Origin: Mixophyes australis
Lineage: Eukaryota > Chordata > Amphibia > Anura > Limnodynastidae
Assembly: GCA_036250195.1 (NCBI GenBank)
Contig: JAVHZZ010000005.1
Span: 133,340,647 to 133,404,646, forward strand
Reading direction: 5' to 3'
DNA: 64,000 nt
In this document: positions 1 through 10,800 of the stretch, piece after piece
Layout of the letters: every line of letters begins with the position of its first letter
Position numbering within the stretch: the stretch's first letter is position 1
The notes under the pieces: generated by a model
Told to the model about the DNA's origin: nothing
Database searches by the model: none
Seen by the model: only the letters and a program-made list of their open reading frames with translations
Made by a program: the position numbers and the translations under genes

Positions 1-1821
1 GAGGCAGAGGGGAGAGCGAGTGGAGGTGAAGGGGTTAAGTGGATGGTCGGTAGGCTTTAAGGAAGAGGTGGGTTTTCAGTGCACGTTTGAAGGAGCACAG
101 AGTAGGAGAGAGGCGGATGGAACGAGCGAGGTCATTCCAGTGAAGGGGGGCGGCACGGGAAAAGTCTTGGATTCTGGAGTGGGAAGAGGTGATCATAGTG
201 AAGGGGAGTCGGCGATCATTGGCTGAGCGCAGGGAGCGAGCAGGAGTGTGAATGGAGAGGAGGTTAGAGATATAGGGGGCAGTAGAGTGGGAGAGAGCCT
301 TGTAAGTGGTGGTGAGGAGTTTGAAAAGGATTCTGTAGGGGAAGGGGAGCCAGTGTAAGGCAAGGCAGAGAGGGGAGGCAGATGAGGAGCGGCGTGAGAG
401 AAAGATGAGTCTAGCGGCCGCGTTGAGTACAGAGCGGAGGGGGGAGAGATGGGAGTAGGGGAGGCCGGTGAGGAGGTTGCAGTAATCCAGGCGGGAGATG
501 ATGAGTGAGCGTATGATGGTCTTGGTGGCATCCTGGGAGAGAAAGGGACGGATGCGGGCAATGTTGCGTAGTTGGAAGCGACAGGCTTGGGCAAGTGAGT
601 GAATGTGGGGGGCGAAGGAAAGAGAGGAGTCAAGGGTGACCCCCAGGCAGTGGAGTTGGGTGACAGAGGAGACGGTGGTGTTGTTGATGACAATAGAGAG
701 GTCGTGGTGGGAAGGGAGTCTGGACGGAGGAAAGACAATGAGTTCCGTTTTCGAGATATTGATTTTGAGAAAGCGCGCGGACATCCAGGAGGAGATGGCG
801 GTGAGGCAGTCAGACACGCGAGAGAAGACAGCGGAAGAAAGGTCAGGAGAAGAGAAGTAGAGTTGAATGTCGTCAGCATACAGGTGATACTGAAGACCGA
901 AGGAGGAGATGAGAGCACCAAGGGAGGAAGTATAGAGCGAAAAAAGTAGAGGGCCAAGAACAGAGCCCTGCGGCACACCAACAGGGAGAGGGTAGGGGGG
1001 GGAGGAAGAGCCGGAAGTGGATACAGAGAAGGAGCGGTTAGCGAGGTAAGAGGTGAACCAGGTATGGACAGATCCGGAGAGGCCAAGAGAGAGAAGAGTT
1101 TGGAGCAGGAGGGGGTGGTCCACAGTGTCAAAAGCTGCAGAGAGGTCGAGGAGGATAAGAAGGGAGAAGTGACCCTTGGATTTGGCCGATAGGAGGTCGT
1201 TGGTAACCTTGGCCAGGGCAGTTTCGGTGGAGTGGAGAGGACGGCTGGATTGGAGGGGGTCCAGGAGGGAAAAGTCGGAGAGGTGACTGGCGAGGCGGCT
1301 GCAGACAATCCGCTCAAGTAGTTTGGAGGCAAAGGGGAGGAGTGAGATAGGGCGATAATTGGCGAGAGAGGTGGGGTCAAGATTAGGTTTTTTAAGGATG
1401 GGAGAGATAAGGGCGTGTTTAAAGGAGGAGGGGACTACACCGGAGGAGAGAGATAAGTTGAAGAGGTGAGCGAGGTAGGAGCAGACAGTGGGAGAAAGAG
1501 AGCGAAGGAGGTGGGAGGGGATGGGATCAAGGGGACAGGTAGAGGGAGGAGAGGAGAGGATGAGGGAGCGAACTTCTTCCCCAGTTGTGGGACGAAAGGA
1601 GCTCCAGAGTTGGTTGTTGGAGGGAGGTGAGGCGGTGTGGGTGGTAGGAGAGGGGGAGGAGGAGGTCTTAAGTCGGTTGGCCTCAATTTTGGAAGAGAAA
1701 AAGGTGGCAAAGTCAGTAGCAGAGAGGGAGAGCGGGACAGGAGGGGGGGGGAGAGAGAAGGGAGTTGAAAGTGGCGAAGAGGCGGCGGGGGTTGGAGGAC
1801 TGGGAAGAAATGAGGGATTTG
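1..1821 (-). mobile_element. L2-clade LINE, 5'-truncated 3' portion
   Basis: A minus-strand non-LTR retrotransposon runs off the left edge of the window. It holds a complete-looking reverse transcriptase with an L2-type C-terminal region and about 34 bp of 3' UTR. The upstream boundary is put near 1821 because the translated frame changes there from Penelope-like sequence (ending LETLHPN) to a proline/serine-rich linker and then L2 RT. The plus strand is strongly G-rich, unlike the AT-rich flank. The 3' tail is outside the window. Confidence 0.8.
35..1821 (-). CDS. L2-clade reverse transcriptase (partial ORF2)
   Basis: This encodes the RT of an L2-clade LINE, which copies element RNA at a nicked target. 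Visible motifs are the [11 protein letters not shown] block, the [14 protein letters not shown] box, [13 protein letters not shown], and the catalytic YADD. The C-terminal part ([19 protein letters not shown] and a closing [10 protein letters not shown]) is characteristic of L2 proteins. No stop or frameshift interrupts it. It lacks the APE endonuclease, so the copy is 5'-truncated. The open frame continues upstream to 1969 only by read-through into Penelope-like sequence, so the ATG at 1969 is not a real start. One deviation is a missing Gly/Phe step before [10 protein letters not shown] relative to the usual L2 motif, from memory of the family. Confidence 0.8.
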
Positions 1822-2057
1822 AAAAAGAATTGGGATGGAGTGTCTCTAAATATTTAAACTCCTTTTGGGTCAGAATACCATTGTCTAACCCTGATTTTAA
1901 ATGACAAATTATTAAATCATGATATTCTTGTGTTGGGTCAGTAGGTAAACGAGAATGTCTCAATATCATTCAATATTCTTGACATTTCTGTTCTATAATC
2001 TTCTATGTTTAATATCACCAAACCGCCACCTTTATCAGCAGGCTTGATGATAATATT
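1822..2057 (-). pseudogene. Penelope-like RT, start of the RT domain (fragment)
   Basis: The motif IIIKPADKGGGLVIL followed by [15 protein letters not shown] is the hallmark opening of Penelope-like reverse transcriptases. It is followed, after a frameshift near 1960, by [13 protein letters not shown] and [11 protein letters not shown]. The next expected motif, the PLE LPKIHK block, is absent because the L2 LINE begins here. The catalytic palm and any GIY-YIG endonuclease are therefore missing from this copy within the window. Family assignment is by motif recognition. Confidence 0.75.
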
Positions 2058-2273
2058 AGTAACATAGTAAGATAGTAACATAGTTGATGAGGTTGAAAAA
2101 AGACACCAGTCCATCAAGTTCAACCTATTTTAGATCTCCTGCGATCCTGCACTTATATTTGAAATTAATCCAGAGTAGGCAACCGCCCATCTGTTTCAAT
2201 TTTGAAAATCCCCCCAGACTCAATATTGCAATCCAATTTTTACCCTATATCCACTACTATCCTTTATTTTAAA
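2058..2273 (-). other. CR1 3' UTR and terminal 8-mer repeats
   Basis: The segment downstream of the ORF2 stop has a conserved 3' end matching 22115-22321 almost base for base. It finishes in imperfect repeats of TATGTTAC (minus strand). CR1 elements end in short microsatellite-like 8-mers rather than poly(A), which are thought to serve RT recognition. Confidence 0.75.
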
Positions 2274-4265
2274 TTAACGGTCGTATCCCTGGATACACCT
2301 TTCCGCTAAAAATTTGTCTAACCCTTTCTTAAACATATCTATTGAATCTGCCATCACAACCTTCCCTGGCAATGAATTCCATATCTTGACTGCCCTTACT
2401 GTAAAGAACCCCTTCCTTTGCTGGTTGTGAAATTTCCTCTCCTCTAACCTTAGGGGATGACCACGTGTCCTGTGTATGGTCCTTGGGGTAAAAAGTTCCA
2501 ATGAAAGCTCTCTGTATTGACCCCTAATGTATTTGTACATAGTAATCATATCTCCCCTTAGGCGCCTCTTTTCTAAAGTAAACATGCCTAAACTGGCTAA
2601 CCTTTCCTCATAACTTAATGACTCCATACCCTTTATCAATTTTGTCGCCCTTCTCTGAACCCTTTCTAGTTCCAAATTATCTTTTTTATAGAGTGGTGCC
2701 CAGAACTGTACTGCATATTCAAGATGAGATCTTACCAATGATTTATACAGTGGCAAAATTACACTGTCTTCCCTTGCATCTATGCCCCTTTTTATGCATG
2801 CCAATACTTTGTTTGCCCTTGCAGCTGCTGCTTGACATTGAGCACTATTGCTAAGTCTACTGTCTACGAGCACTCCCAAATCCTTTTCCATTATAGATTC
2901 TCCCAAATTAATTCCATTTAATTTATAGATTTCGTTCTTGTTTTTGATCCCTGAATGCATAACCTTACATTTATCTGTGTTAAACCTCATATTCCATTTA
3001 GCCACCCAATCCTCCAGTTTATTTAAGTCCCTCTGTAGAGAAGCTACATCTTGCTCTGATTTTATTACCTTACAGAGTTTAGTGTCATCTGCAAAAATAG
3101 AAACTTTACTCTCTAAACCATCACCAAGGTCATTAATAAATATATTAAAAAGGAGTGGTCCCAGCACGGAACCTTGAGGAACTCCACTTAAGACCTTTGA
3201 GCAATTAGAAAATGTTCCATTTATCACAACTCTCTGTTCCCTATTCTCTAACCAGTTTTCGATCCAAGTACAAATTTTGATTTCTAGACCCAGTTCCCTT
3301 ATTTTGTAAACCAACCTCTTGTGTGGCACTGTATCAAAGGCCTTTGCAAAATCTAAGTAGACAACATCTACTGTCCTGCCCTGGTCTAAGTTCCCACTAA
3401 CTTCCTCGTAGAAACTAATTAGATTAGTTTGACATGACCTATCCCTCACAAATCCATGTTGATTCCCACTAATAATTTTATTGCGTACCAAGTAATCCTG
3501 AATACTGTCCCTTAAAATACCTTCCAGTAGTTTCCCCACTATTGATGTCAGGCTTACAGGTCTATAATTCTCTGGTTGTGATCTCGTCCCCTTTTTAAAC
3601 AACGGCACCACATCTGCTATTCGCCAATCCCTTGGTACTGAGCCTGATGAGATTGAATCTCTGAAAATTAAGAATAGCGGTCTAGCTATTTCCGAGTTTA
3701 ATTCCATAAGGACCCTTGGGTGTATGCCATCTGGACCTGGAGCTTTATTTATCTTAATATTCTTCAGTCGCCTTTGGACTTCTTCCTCTGACAACCAAGT
3801 ATTAATTAATGGCATGGTTTCATTTCCATTTTTATGTATTACTCCTGCCATTTGTTCCTCTCTGGTAAATACTGAAGAAAAGAACGTGTTTAATATCTCT
3901 GCTTTTTCCTTAGTATCATTTATCAATTCACCCATCTCACTTCTTAGTGGTCCTATATTATCTTTTTTAATCCTTTTGCCATTTATATACTTAAAAAACT
4001 TTTTGGGGTTTGTCTTACTTTCTTTTGCAACGTGCCTTTCATTTTCTAATTTAGCCAATCTAATTTCCTTTAGGAATGTTTTATTACATTCCTTGTACCT
4101 ATGGAAGGACTCCTCTGACCCTTCAGACTTAAACAATTTAAATGCACGCTTCTTCCTTTGCATTTCTTCCCTTACCTTTTTATTTAGCCACATTGGTTTA
4201 GACTTAATTCTTTTACATTTATTTCCCATAGGAATGAACTTATACGTGTATGTTTCCAACAACAT
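2274..4265 (-). CDS. CR1 ORF2 reverse transcriptase portion
   Basis: 663 codons encode the CR1 RT. Motifs in order are APGPDGIHPRVL, NYRPVSLTSIVGKLLE, the A-box [37 protein letters not shown], and the catalytic FADD (SIFADDTKLC). After these come EKDLGVLVDSRL, the ERVQRRATKLIKGMESLSYEERL block and a C-terminal WNSLPGKVV. The sequence is uninterrupted. It lies in the same frame as the upstream endonuclease ORF (4278-5063), separated by four codons and a single TGA at 4278-4280. Together they form one ORF2 broken by one nonsense codon. The Met at 4265 is therefore internal and not a true start. Confidence 0.9.
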   Translation of the reverse strand: MLLETYTYKFIPMGNKCKRIKSKPMWLNKKVREEMQRKKRAFKLFKSEGSEESFHRYKECNKTFLKEIRLAKLENERHVAKESKTNPKKFFKYINGKRIKKDNIGPLRSEMGELINDTKEKAEILNTFFSSVFTREEQMAGVIHKNGNETMPLINTWLSEEEVQRRLKNIKINKAPGPDGIHPRVLMELNSEIARPLFLIFRDSISSGSVPRDWRIADVVPLFKKGTRSQPENYRPVSLTSIVGKLLEGILRDSIQDYLVRNKIISGNQHGFVRDRSCQTNLISFYEEVSGNLDQGRTVDVVYLDFAKAFDTVPHKRLVYKIRELGLEIKICTWIENWLENREQRVVINGTFSNCSKVLSGVPQGSVLGPLLFNIFINDLGDGLESKVSIFADDTKLCKVIKSEQDVASLQRDLNKLEDWVAKWNMRFNTDKCKVMHSGIKNKNEIYKLNGINLGESIMEKDLGVLVDSRLSNSAQCQAAAARANKVLACIKRGIDAREDSVILPLYKSLVRSHLEYAVQFWAPLYKKDNLELERVQRRATKLIKGMESLSYEERLASLGMFTLEKRRLRGDMITMYKYIRGQYRELSLELFTPRTIHRTRGHPLRLEERKFHNQQRKGFFTVRAVKIWNSLPGKVVMADSIDMFKKGLDKFLAERCIQGYDR

Positions 4266-4277
4266 TTTAAAGACAGC

Positions 4278-5063
4278 TCACATTTCTTCCGTATTTTTTC
4301 CTTCAAAGGCTTTGTCCCAGTCTATGCTCTTTATAGACTCCTTTAGCATATTAAAATTTGCCTTTTTAAAGTTTACAGTCCTAGTTGATCCCTTATACTG
4401 TTGTTTCTGGAAACTAATTTCAAATGAGACCATATTATGATCACTGTTTCCCAAGTGCTCCTTTACTTGAATATTTGATATTACGTCTACATTGTTTGTT
4501 ATTACTAGGTCCAGTATAGTCCGGTTCCTAGTTGGTTCCTCAACTAATTGGGACATGTAATGGTCTTTTAGCGTGCTCAGAAACCTATTTCCCCTAGCTG
4601 TACCGCAGGTCTCAGTACTCCAATCAATGTCCGGATAATTAAAATCCCCCATAATTAAAATTTGACCTAGTTGTGTAGCCTTTTCAATTTGCTGTAGAAG
4701 TTGGGCTTCCTCAATCGTACTAATATCTGGCGGTTTATAGCATATCCCTATCAGAAACTTCTCTGAACTTTTTCCTCCGCTGGATATTTCCACCCACAAT
4801 GCCTCTATATTATCACCAATATTCTCGTATATAACTTCCTGAATACTTGGTTTTAATTCTGGCTTAATATAAAGACATACTCCTCCTCCCCTTTTATTTA
4901 CCCTATCCCTCCTGAAGAGAGAATAGCCTTCCAAGTTGACTGCCCAGTCATGTGTATCATCCCACCAGGTCTCAGTAATACCTATAATATCATACTGCTC
5001 ATTCATTGCTACTAGTTCTAACTCCCCCATTTTACCTGTCAGGCTTCTTGCATTTGCAAGCAT
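4278..5063 (-). CDS. CR1 ORF2 APE-type endonuclease portion
   Basis: 261 codons encode the apurinic-endonuclease-like domain that nicks target DNA for CR1. Recognisable blocks are MLANARSLTGKMGELEL at the start, IIGITETWWD (catalytic Glu), LIMGDFNYPDIDW (Gly-Asp-Phe-Asn), LDLVITNN and LGNSDHNMVSFE (terminal Ser-Asp-His). It ends at an in-frame TGA (4278-4280), after which the same frame continues into the RT. The real ORF2 may begin further upstream, since the frame stays open before 5063. Confidence 0.88.
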   Translation of the reverse strand: MLANARSLTGKMGELELVAMNEQYDIIGITETWWDDTHDWAVNLEGYSLFRRDRVNKRGGGVCLYIKPELKPSIQEVIYENIGDNIEALWVEISSGGKSSEKFLIGICYKPPDISTIEEAQLLQQIEKATQLGQILIMGDFNYPDIDWSTETCGTARGNRFLSTLKDHYMSQLVEEPTRNRTILDLVITNNVDVISNIQVKEHLGNSDHNMVSFEISFQKQQYKGSTRTVNFKKANFNMLKESIKSIDWDKAFEGKNTEEM

Positions 5064-5236
5064 ACACTTAAGTCTATTGGCTCCCTTAGGTATTTCTTTT
5101 TGCTTTAAAAAGGGCCGCTCCTTATCGGCTATGCTTTCCTTTCCCCCCTCTCCACCCCCTTTACTCTTGTTAAATTCCTCCTTACTACTCTCAATGTCTA
5201 TCCCATAAATACTTGCTTGCCCCTCCCCCCCGGAGC

Positions 5237-6211
5237 CTAGTTTAAAATCTCCTCCAACCTTCTAACCATCCTCTCCCCTAGCACTGCAGCCCCCTCCTCA
5301 TTCAGGTGCAATCCATCACGACAATAAAGATGGCAACTGACCGAGAAATTAGCCCAGTGCTCTAAGAATCCAAAACCCTCCTTCCTACACCAATCTTTTA
5401 GCCACGCATTAACCTCCCTAATCTCCCGCTGCCTCCCTGGATTAGCGCGTGGCACAGGTAGTATTTCCGAAAATACTACCTTGGATGTCCTTGCCTTAAG
5501 TTTGCGACCTATGTCCCTGAAATCATTCTTTAGGACACCCCTTCTTCCTCTAACTCGGTCATTGGTGCCAACATGCACCAAAACCGCCGGGTCATTCCCA
5601 GCCCCTCCCAACAATCTGTCCACCCGATCCGCAATATGCCGAGCCCGAGCACCCGGGAGACAACACACTGTTCGGCATGCACGGTCCCGGTAACAGATTG
5701 CCCTATCTACCTTCCTAATAATTGAATCCCCTACCACCACAATCTGCCTGGGTCCCTGGGTAACTTTGGTCCCCTCTGTGCTGGAGAGACCATTCCCCTG
5801 GTTGCTAGAGGAAGCAGTGTCATCCAACTCTACCAATTCTGAACTGCCTTCCACAGTATCTTCATCCAATCTGGCAAATCTGCTGGGATTGCCTAGCTCA
5901 GAACTGGCCTGCCTCTTCCTCCCTCTGCTACCCCTAGTAACTGTTACCCAGCTGCCTACCTGTGCATCCTCCTCTGTCTCTGCTCCACCCTGCTCAGCTA
6001 ACCCATCAACGGTGAGCTGTAAACTCTGCTCCAGGTTGGCAATGTCTCTCAATGTTGCAATGGTCTGCTTTAGATCAGTTACCTGGGCTCCCAAAGAGAC
6101 CAATTGCTCACATTTCTCACAGAGGTATAAACCTTGGAACACTTGCTCCAAGTGTGCATACATATGACAAGATATGCATTGAGTGAGATCATCAAGCCTG
6201 CTACTACTCAT
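5237..6211 (-). CDS. CR1 ORF1: zinc motif plus SGNH/GDSL esterase-like domain
   Basis: 324 codons, uninterrupted. The N-terminus carries a CxxC...CxxC pair (CISCHMYAHLEQ then LCEKCEQL) that could bind zinc, followed by a short heptad-like segment (VTDLKQTIATLRDIANLEQ). The C-terminal half is an SGNH/GDSL hydrolase fold: block I VVVGDSIIRKV with the candidate Ser, block III LVHVGTNDRVRGRRG with Asn, and block V YCRDGLHLNEEGAAVLG with Asp/His. Esterase ORF1s are known in CR1-clade LINEs; their role in retrotransposition is not settled. A 170-bp spacer separates it from ORF2. Confidence 0.88.
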   Translation of the reverse strand: MSSSRLDDLTQCISCHMYAHLEQVFQGLYLCEKCEQLVSLGAQVTDLKQTIATLRDIANLEQSLQLTVDGLAEQGGAETEEDAQVGSWVTVTRGSRGRKRQASSELGNPSRFARLDEDTVEGSSELVELDDTASSSNQGNGLSSTEGTKVTQGPRQIVVVGDSIIRKVDRAICYRDRACRTVCCLPGARARHIADRVDRLLGGAGNDPAVLVHVGTNDRVRGRRGVLKNDFRDIGRKLKARTSKVVFSEILPVPRANPGRQREIREVNAWLKDWCRKEGFGFLEHWANFSVSCHLYCRDGLHLNEEGAAVLGERMVRRLEEILN

Positions 6212-6523
6212 CTTATTATGGCTAACCTAACTTCTTATAGCCTACAGTGAACTTTAGTACTAGCCTTTCCTAGCCACTTACCAGTTTAAACCCCTTCCTG
6301 GATTCAACTCCTTAATGGAACCAACTCCACACTTTAAACAAAAACAGCACTTGAAATCAAAAAAGCAGTGAAATCACAAGCTCAATGAAATCGCTTGCTA
6401 CCTCCTGTTAAATAGAGCTTGCACTAACCAGCTGTATCAACTATGCAATTAAACCACACCCACTAGCTCTAACAGAGAGAAGGAAAAAAAAAAAAAACCA
6501 CTTAATAAACACACAGAAAAACG
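6212..6523 (-). other. CR1 5' UTR
   Basis: 312 bp lie between the inferred 5' junction with PLE copy A and the ORF1 ATG, including an A13-14 run on the plus strand near 6484-6497. No coding sequence is seen. It probably contains the internal promoter, but no motif can be assigned. Confidence 0.5.
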
Positions 6524-6524
6524 A

Positions 6525-7520
6525 ATGTTGTTCTGTAATCCAATTAATGCTTCTCTTTCTACCCTAGTCAAATTGTCATGATGTCTAAATGATTTACTCT
6601 CTATCTGTTCCAAATCGTCTGCAACTAATCTCTCAAAGGTACCAATAAGGTTCCCCTTCATGTAACTGGGGTTAAAGGTAAATGGTAATTTTAAATTGGT
6701 ATGTGTATACTGGTCCAGCGTTCGTGATTCAGGTAATTTGGTATTCACGAAATATTTCTTCAACGATAATTTGCGTGTGAACCTATGTAAATCTAAATAT
6801 ACTTCAAATTTGTTCATTTTGCTGGTTGGAGCAAACTTTATCCCCTTATTTAAGAGTGTTGTTTCAGATTGGGATAGATTATGTGAACTGAGATTGAAAA
6901 TCCCCATAGGTTGGGTACATGGTGTTAATGAATTTTGATTTTCTTTGGGGTGGTCTACACTTCTGGCCTCCTCTTTTTCCCCGTCTAATTGGCTTAGTTT
7001 TCGTTTTAGTACTGGGGGATCCAGGCTCTGGGTGGGAATTTGTTCCAAAAAACTCCCTCCCATGTCATTAGAAGTGATAGATTCCCTATCAATCTGTACA
7101 GGATTACCTACCAATAGTCCCTCATCGGATACTGCTGTACCCGATTTCGAATAATGTAATGGTATAGCGGACAATTCCTCTATCTGGTTTGTGTCCCGTA
7201 CTTCTCCTTGTTCAACTGGATGGTCCCTTTCTATAGTTCCCACCTGGAGAATCCCTTCACCTACATTCAAATGGCCTTTTCCTACATCTATCGGATGGTC
7301 AAGAATTGCTTCAGATCTACCAAAGTGGGTTATTTAATTACAATGTGATTCTTGCCATCCTAATTGTAAGGACTCATAGGCTAATTGTTCATATTCCTCA
7401 TCATCTGTATTACTCTCATATACTGAAAAAATAGATATGTCTAATAATGACATTGAGTGGGAACCATCCTCAATCTCTCCCAAATCTTGTGATTTTCCAC
7501 ACTTAGTATGTAATAATTTC
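6525..7520 (-). pseudogene. Penelope-like element copy A, middle coding region
   Basis: Two overlapping minus-strand frames (7520-7334 and 7270-6525) encode the pre-RT region. It contains LLNKGIKFAPTSKMNKFEVY, DLHRFTRKLSLKKYF and LTRVEREALIGLQNN. In PLEs these segments lead directly to the KPADKGG motif. Here the CR1 insertion begins right after LQNN. PLE copy B has a parallel region (14411-13945). At least one stop or frameshift lies between the two frames. Confidence 0.75.
7503..7520. repeat. 18-bp target-site duplication, left copy
   Basis: TTAGTATGTAATAATTTC, identical to 12416-12433. It flanks the L1-type LINE and lies in PLE copy A coding sequence. Confidence 0.95.
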
Positions 7521-7846
7521 TTTTTTTTTTTAAACATATTTTATTAAGGAGATTTTTCAGTTTTCAAAACAGTGTAAAGGTTAAGTTACATTGATCAAAC
7601 AACAAGTACCTTGCAGCTGAAAAGAACAATGTGAACTTTGTCAATCAAAGTAAAAACATAGAAAGGGAAAGAAAAGAGAGAAAGCAGGGAACAGGGGGAG
7701 GGGAAGGAAAGAGGGAGAGGAAAGGAGGCAATGTTAGTGTGGTAAGAGGGAGAAGGGAAAGGGGCACCTGACTTGGCATCCAGATGTATTACGTGTATCT
7801 ACCATATGTTGCACATCTTCTAACTCTATATTTAATAGTTTCCATT

Positions 7847-10800
7847 CTAATCAGGCCTTGGTTGTTCTGAACCATAGGAGGCGAGCCAAGGATCCCAAAT
7901 CGCACGAAATTTATTGGGACGGTTATTGAGAATGCTTGTAATGTGTTCACAGCTATATGTCTGCCATGTTCTATTGATGATTTCAGGCAGCGATGGGGAT
8001 TCTGGATGTTTCCAATTTGCTGCTATTGCGCATTTAGCCGCATTAAGTATATGGCCTATGAGCGCCATAGTATATTTGTTAACATCCGGTATAGGCCTAT
8101 GCAATAGTGAATATGAGGGGCAGGGGGGGGAGTTTTACTGCGGTGACTCTATTAATTAAATTGTGAATTTTCCGCCAGAATTCCACAAGTCTCGGACAGG
8201 ACCACCAAACATGTTGGAATGAGCCTTCCTGTCCACATAGTCTCCAGCATTGACTAGAGGAGTCAGGATATATGGCTTTCAAGCGGGTTGGGACCAAATA
8301 CCATCTATATAAGAGCTTATACGAGTTCTCCTTGGTACGGACACAGATAGAGCTCTTAGCGACTCGTGACCTGATCTTAGCCCATTCCTCTATCTCTAGC
8401 TCGACGCCAAGGTCTTCTTCCCATTTCAGCTCGTAACGATCTTTGGCAGGTTGACGAAATGCCACCATGATACTGTAAAAAGTAGATATTAGACCAGTAG
8501 GAAGGGATTTACGTCTGCAAAAAGTTTCTAAAGGTGTACGTTGGTATATAAGCTTAAGCGTTGGGAGCGATTGATATAAGTGTCTCAACTGAAGGTATTG
8601 ATAGAAACGGTCATGGGGAATGCCATATTGTCGTTGTAAGTCCGCAAATTCAGGGAATATCTGTGTGGGCGCTATGTCAGTAATAAATCTTAGACCTTGT
8701 CGGGACCAGTGGTGAAAAGAGGAGTGTTGTTGCCCTGGTGGAAAAGCTGGATTGTTCCACAGTGGGAACATAGCTTCTGGGTTTTTTATTAGCTGAAACG
8801 TGCGGGTACTGTAGTCCCACATCTGGAGGGAGAAACGGGTGGTGGATAAGAGTAACAGGAGTGGTGGTCTATGTTTGATTGATATCCAAAGCAGTGTATA
8901 AGGCGAGAGTAATTGCAAAAAAGTAGCCTCAATGTCTACCCAGAGCCTAGTGGAAGATGGAGAGTGAAATAAGACTAGCTGGGTCAGGTGTGCAGCATTA
9001 TAGTATTTAGAGATGTTTGGGAGGCCCACCCCCCCTTCTGAATTTCGTCGGAAGAGCGTGCAGGCTCTTACTCTGGGTCGTTTGCCTGCCCAAACAAATC
9101 TAGTAATTTGCTTCTGGAGGGTCTGTAGCGCCAGAGAGGGTACTCGAACAGGTAGGGTTTGAAACAAATAAAGAATTCGTGGCAAGAGATTCATTTTTAC
9201 CGCTGCCATGCGGCCGAGCCAAGAGATATATAGCTTATCCCATTTTTCAAGATCACGCTTGAGTGAGTCTAAAAGCCTAGGGAAGTTAGCTGCGTATATC
9301 TGATTTATAATGGGTCGTTAAGTAAATTCCCAGGTATTTAAGTTTATCTTGTTGCCATCGGAAGTTTGTTTGGTTCTTCAGGGTATCTAATAGGCGGGGA
9401 GGTAGGTTAAGAGGGAGAATTTCTGATTTGTCCATGTTGATCTTGAAGTTAGACACTGCGCCATACTCATCAAGTTCTTTTTGAAGGGATGGGATGGAGG
9501 CAAGGGGGTTGGTAACTGTAAGAAGAATATCATCTGCGTACATAGATATCTTATAATTAGTCGTCCCCATTTGAATTCCAGAAATTGTCGGGTTCCTGCG
9601 TATACGCGACGCCAGTGGTTCCATCGTGAGAGCGAACAGCAAGGGGGAGAGTGGGCAGCCCTGTCGAGTACCATTTGTAATGTGAAACGGAGACGATGCG
9701 GCGCCATTGGCTATAACCGTAGCTGAGGGATTGTGATAGAGGGACGCTAGGCCACATAGGAAACGGCCCCTGAACCCCATTGTGCCCAAGGTGGCTCTCA
9801 TGAAGATCCATGAGACCCTGTCGAACGCCTTTTCTGCATCAAGAGACACCACCAGAGCAGGGACCCGGGCCCGGTTTGCTATTTCAATTAGATCAATAGC
9901 CCGTCTAGTATTGTCGGCTCCTTGCTCCCTGATCTGGGTGGACCAAGGCGGGAATCACTCTGGCTAGTCTGTTTGCTAGTAGTTTGGCGAATAGCTTTAG
10001 GTCCACATTTAATAGCGAAATTGGTCGATAACTTTCACAGCGACTAGGGTCGCGTCCCTCTTTAGCTATAACAATAACGTCTGCTCTGGCGGTGTCCCTT
10101 TCAAAGTACCCACCATTCAAAATTGTTTCAAAAAGCGAGAGAAGCATAGGTGCCAGATCAGAGCCAAATTTTTTATAATAGATTGCCGTGAGGCCATCTG
10201 GGCCTGGAGCTGCCGAGTTTCTTAGGGTCTTAATGGTTGCTTTGATCTCTTTTATCGTGATGTCAGCGTTTAGAATTAAGAGCTCTGCCGCAGTGAGGCG
10301 GGGGAGGGAGCAGGTCTGAAGAAAGTCTCGTATCTGGGTATGAAGAATATCTGGGGAGTCTATTGTCAAGGGGAGATTATATAGTAAAGTGTAGTAGGCG
10401 CTGAATCTATCCGCTATGGATTGTGGGTCGTACAGTGATTGCTGTGCTTGATCCTTAATGGATATTATGCGGTTACGGGTCCGCTTGCTCTGAAGCCTAC
10501 GAGCGAGCAATGTATCAGCTTTATCCCCTTTTTCGTAGTGTCGCTGTTGGAGCCATTGAAGAGTCTTAGCCGCCTTTGAAGCTAGTAGTTTACCTAGTTG
10601 ACCTCGCAAAGCCAGAAGTTTTAAATAAGTTTTACGTTTGGGATATATTTGGTGCTGTCTGGTTAGGGTTTGGATTTGGGCTTCTAAGTCAGTGACTGCT
10701 TTTTGATGTAGCTTTTTCTCGTGAGATGCTAAACTGATCAGGCGTCCTCTGATGGTCGCTTTATGAGCCTCCCATCTTACAGTAGAAGTAGTGTCTTCTT

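Larger units (their letters stand above)
2058..6523 (-). mobile_element. CR1-clade LINE, nearly full length
   Basis: A roughly 4.47-kb minus-strand CR1 element has a 5' UTR (about 6212-6523), ORF1 (6211-5237), ORF2 (5063-2274) and a 3' UTR ending in the 8-mer-type repeat TATGTTAC at 2058-2090. It is inserted between the PLE sequences GLQNN and IIIKPADKGG. No long target duplication is visible, as expected for CR1. The same 3' end recurs on the plus strand at 21722-22321 with very few differences, so the family has several young copies here. Confidence 0.88.

Noticed and set aside
193..1380. 395-codon minus-strand ORF, Pro/Ser/Leu-rich
   Set aside because: Shadow frame of the L2 RT created by strongly biased base composition; no domain motif, while the overlapping frame has all RT motifs.
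3724..4440. 238-codon plus-strand ORF
   Set aside because: Antisense to the CR1 ORF2, whose frame is conserved with the known clade; the plus-strand reading has no recognisable family.
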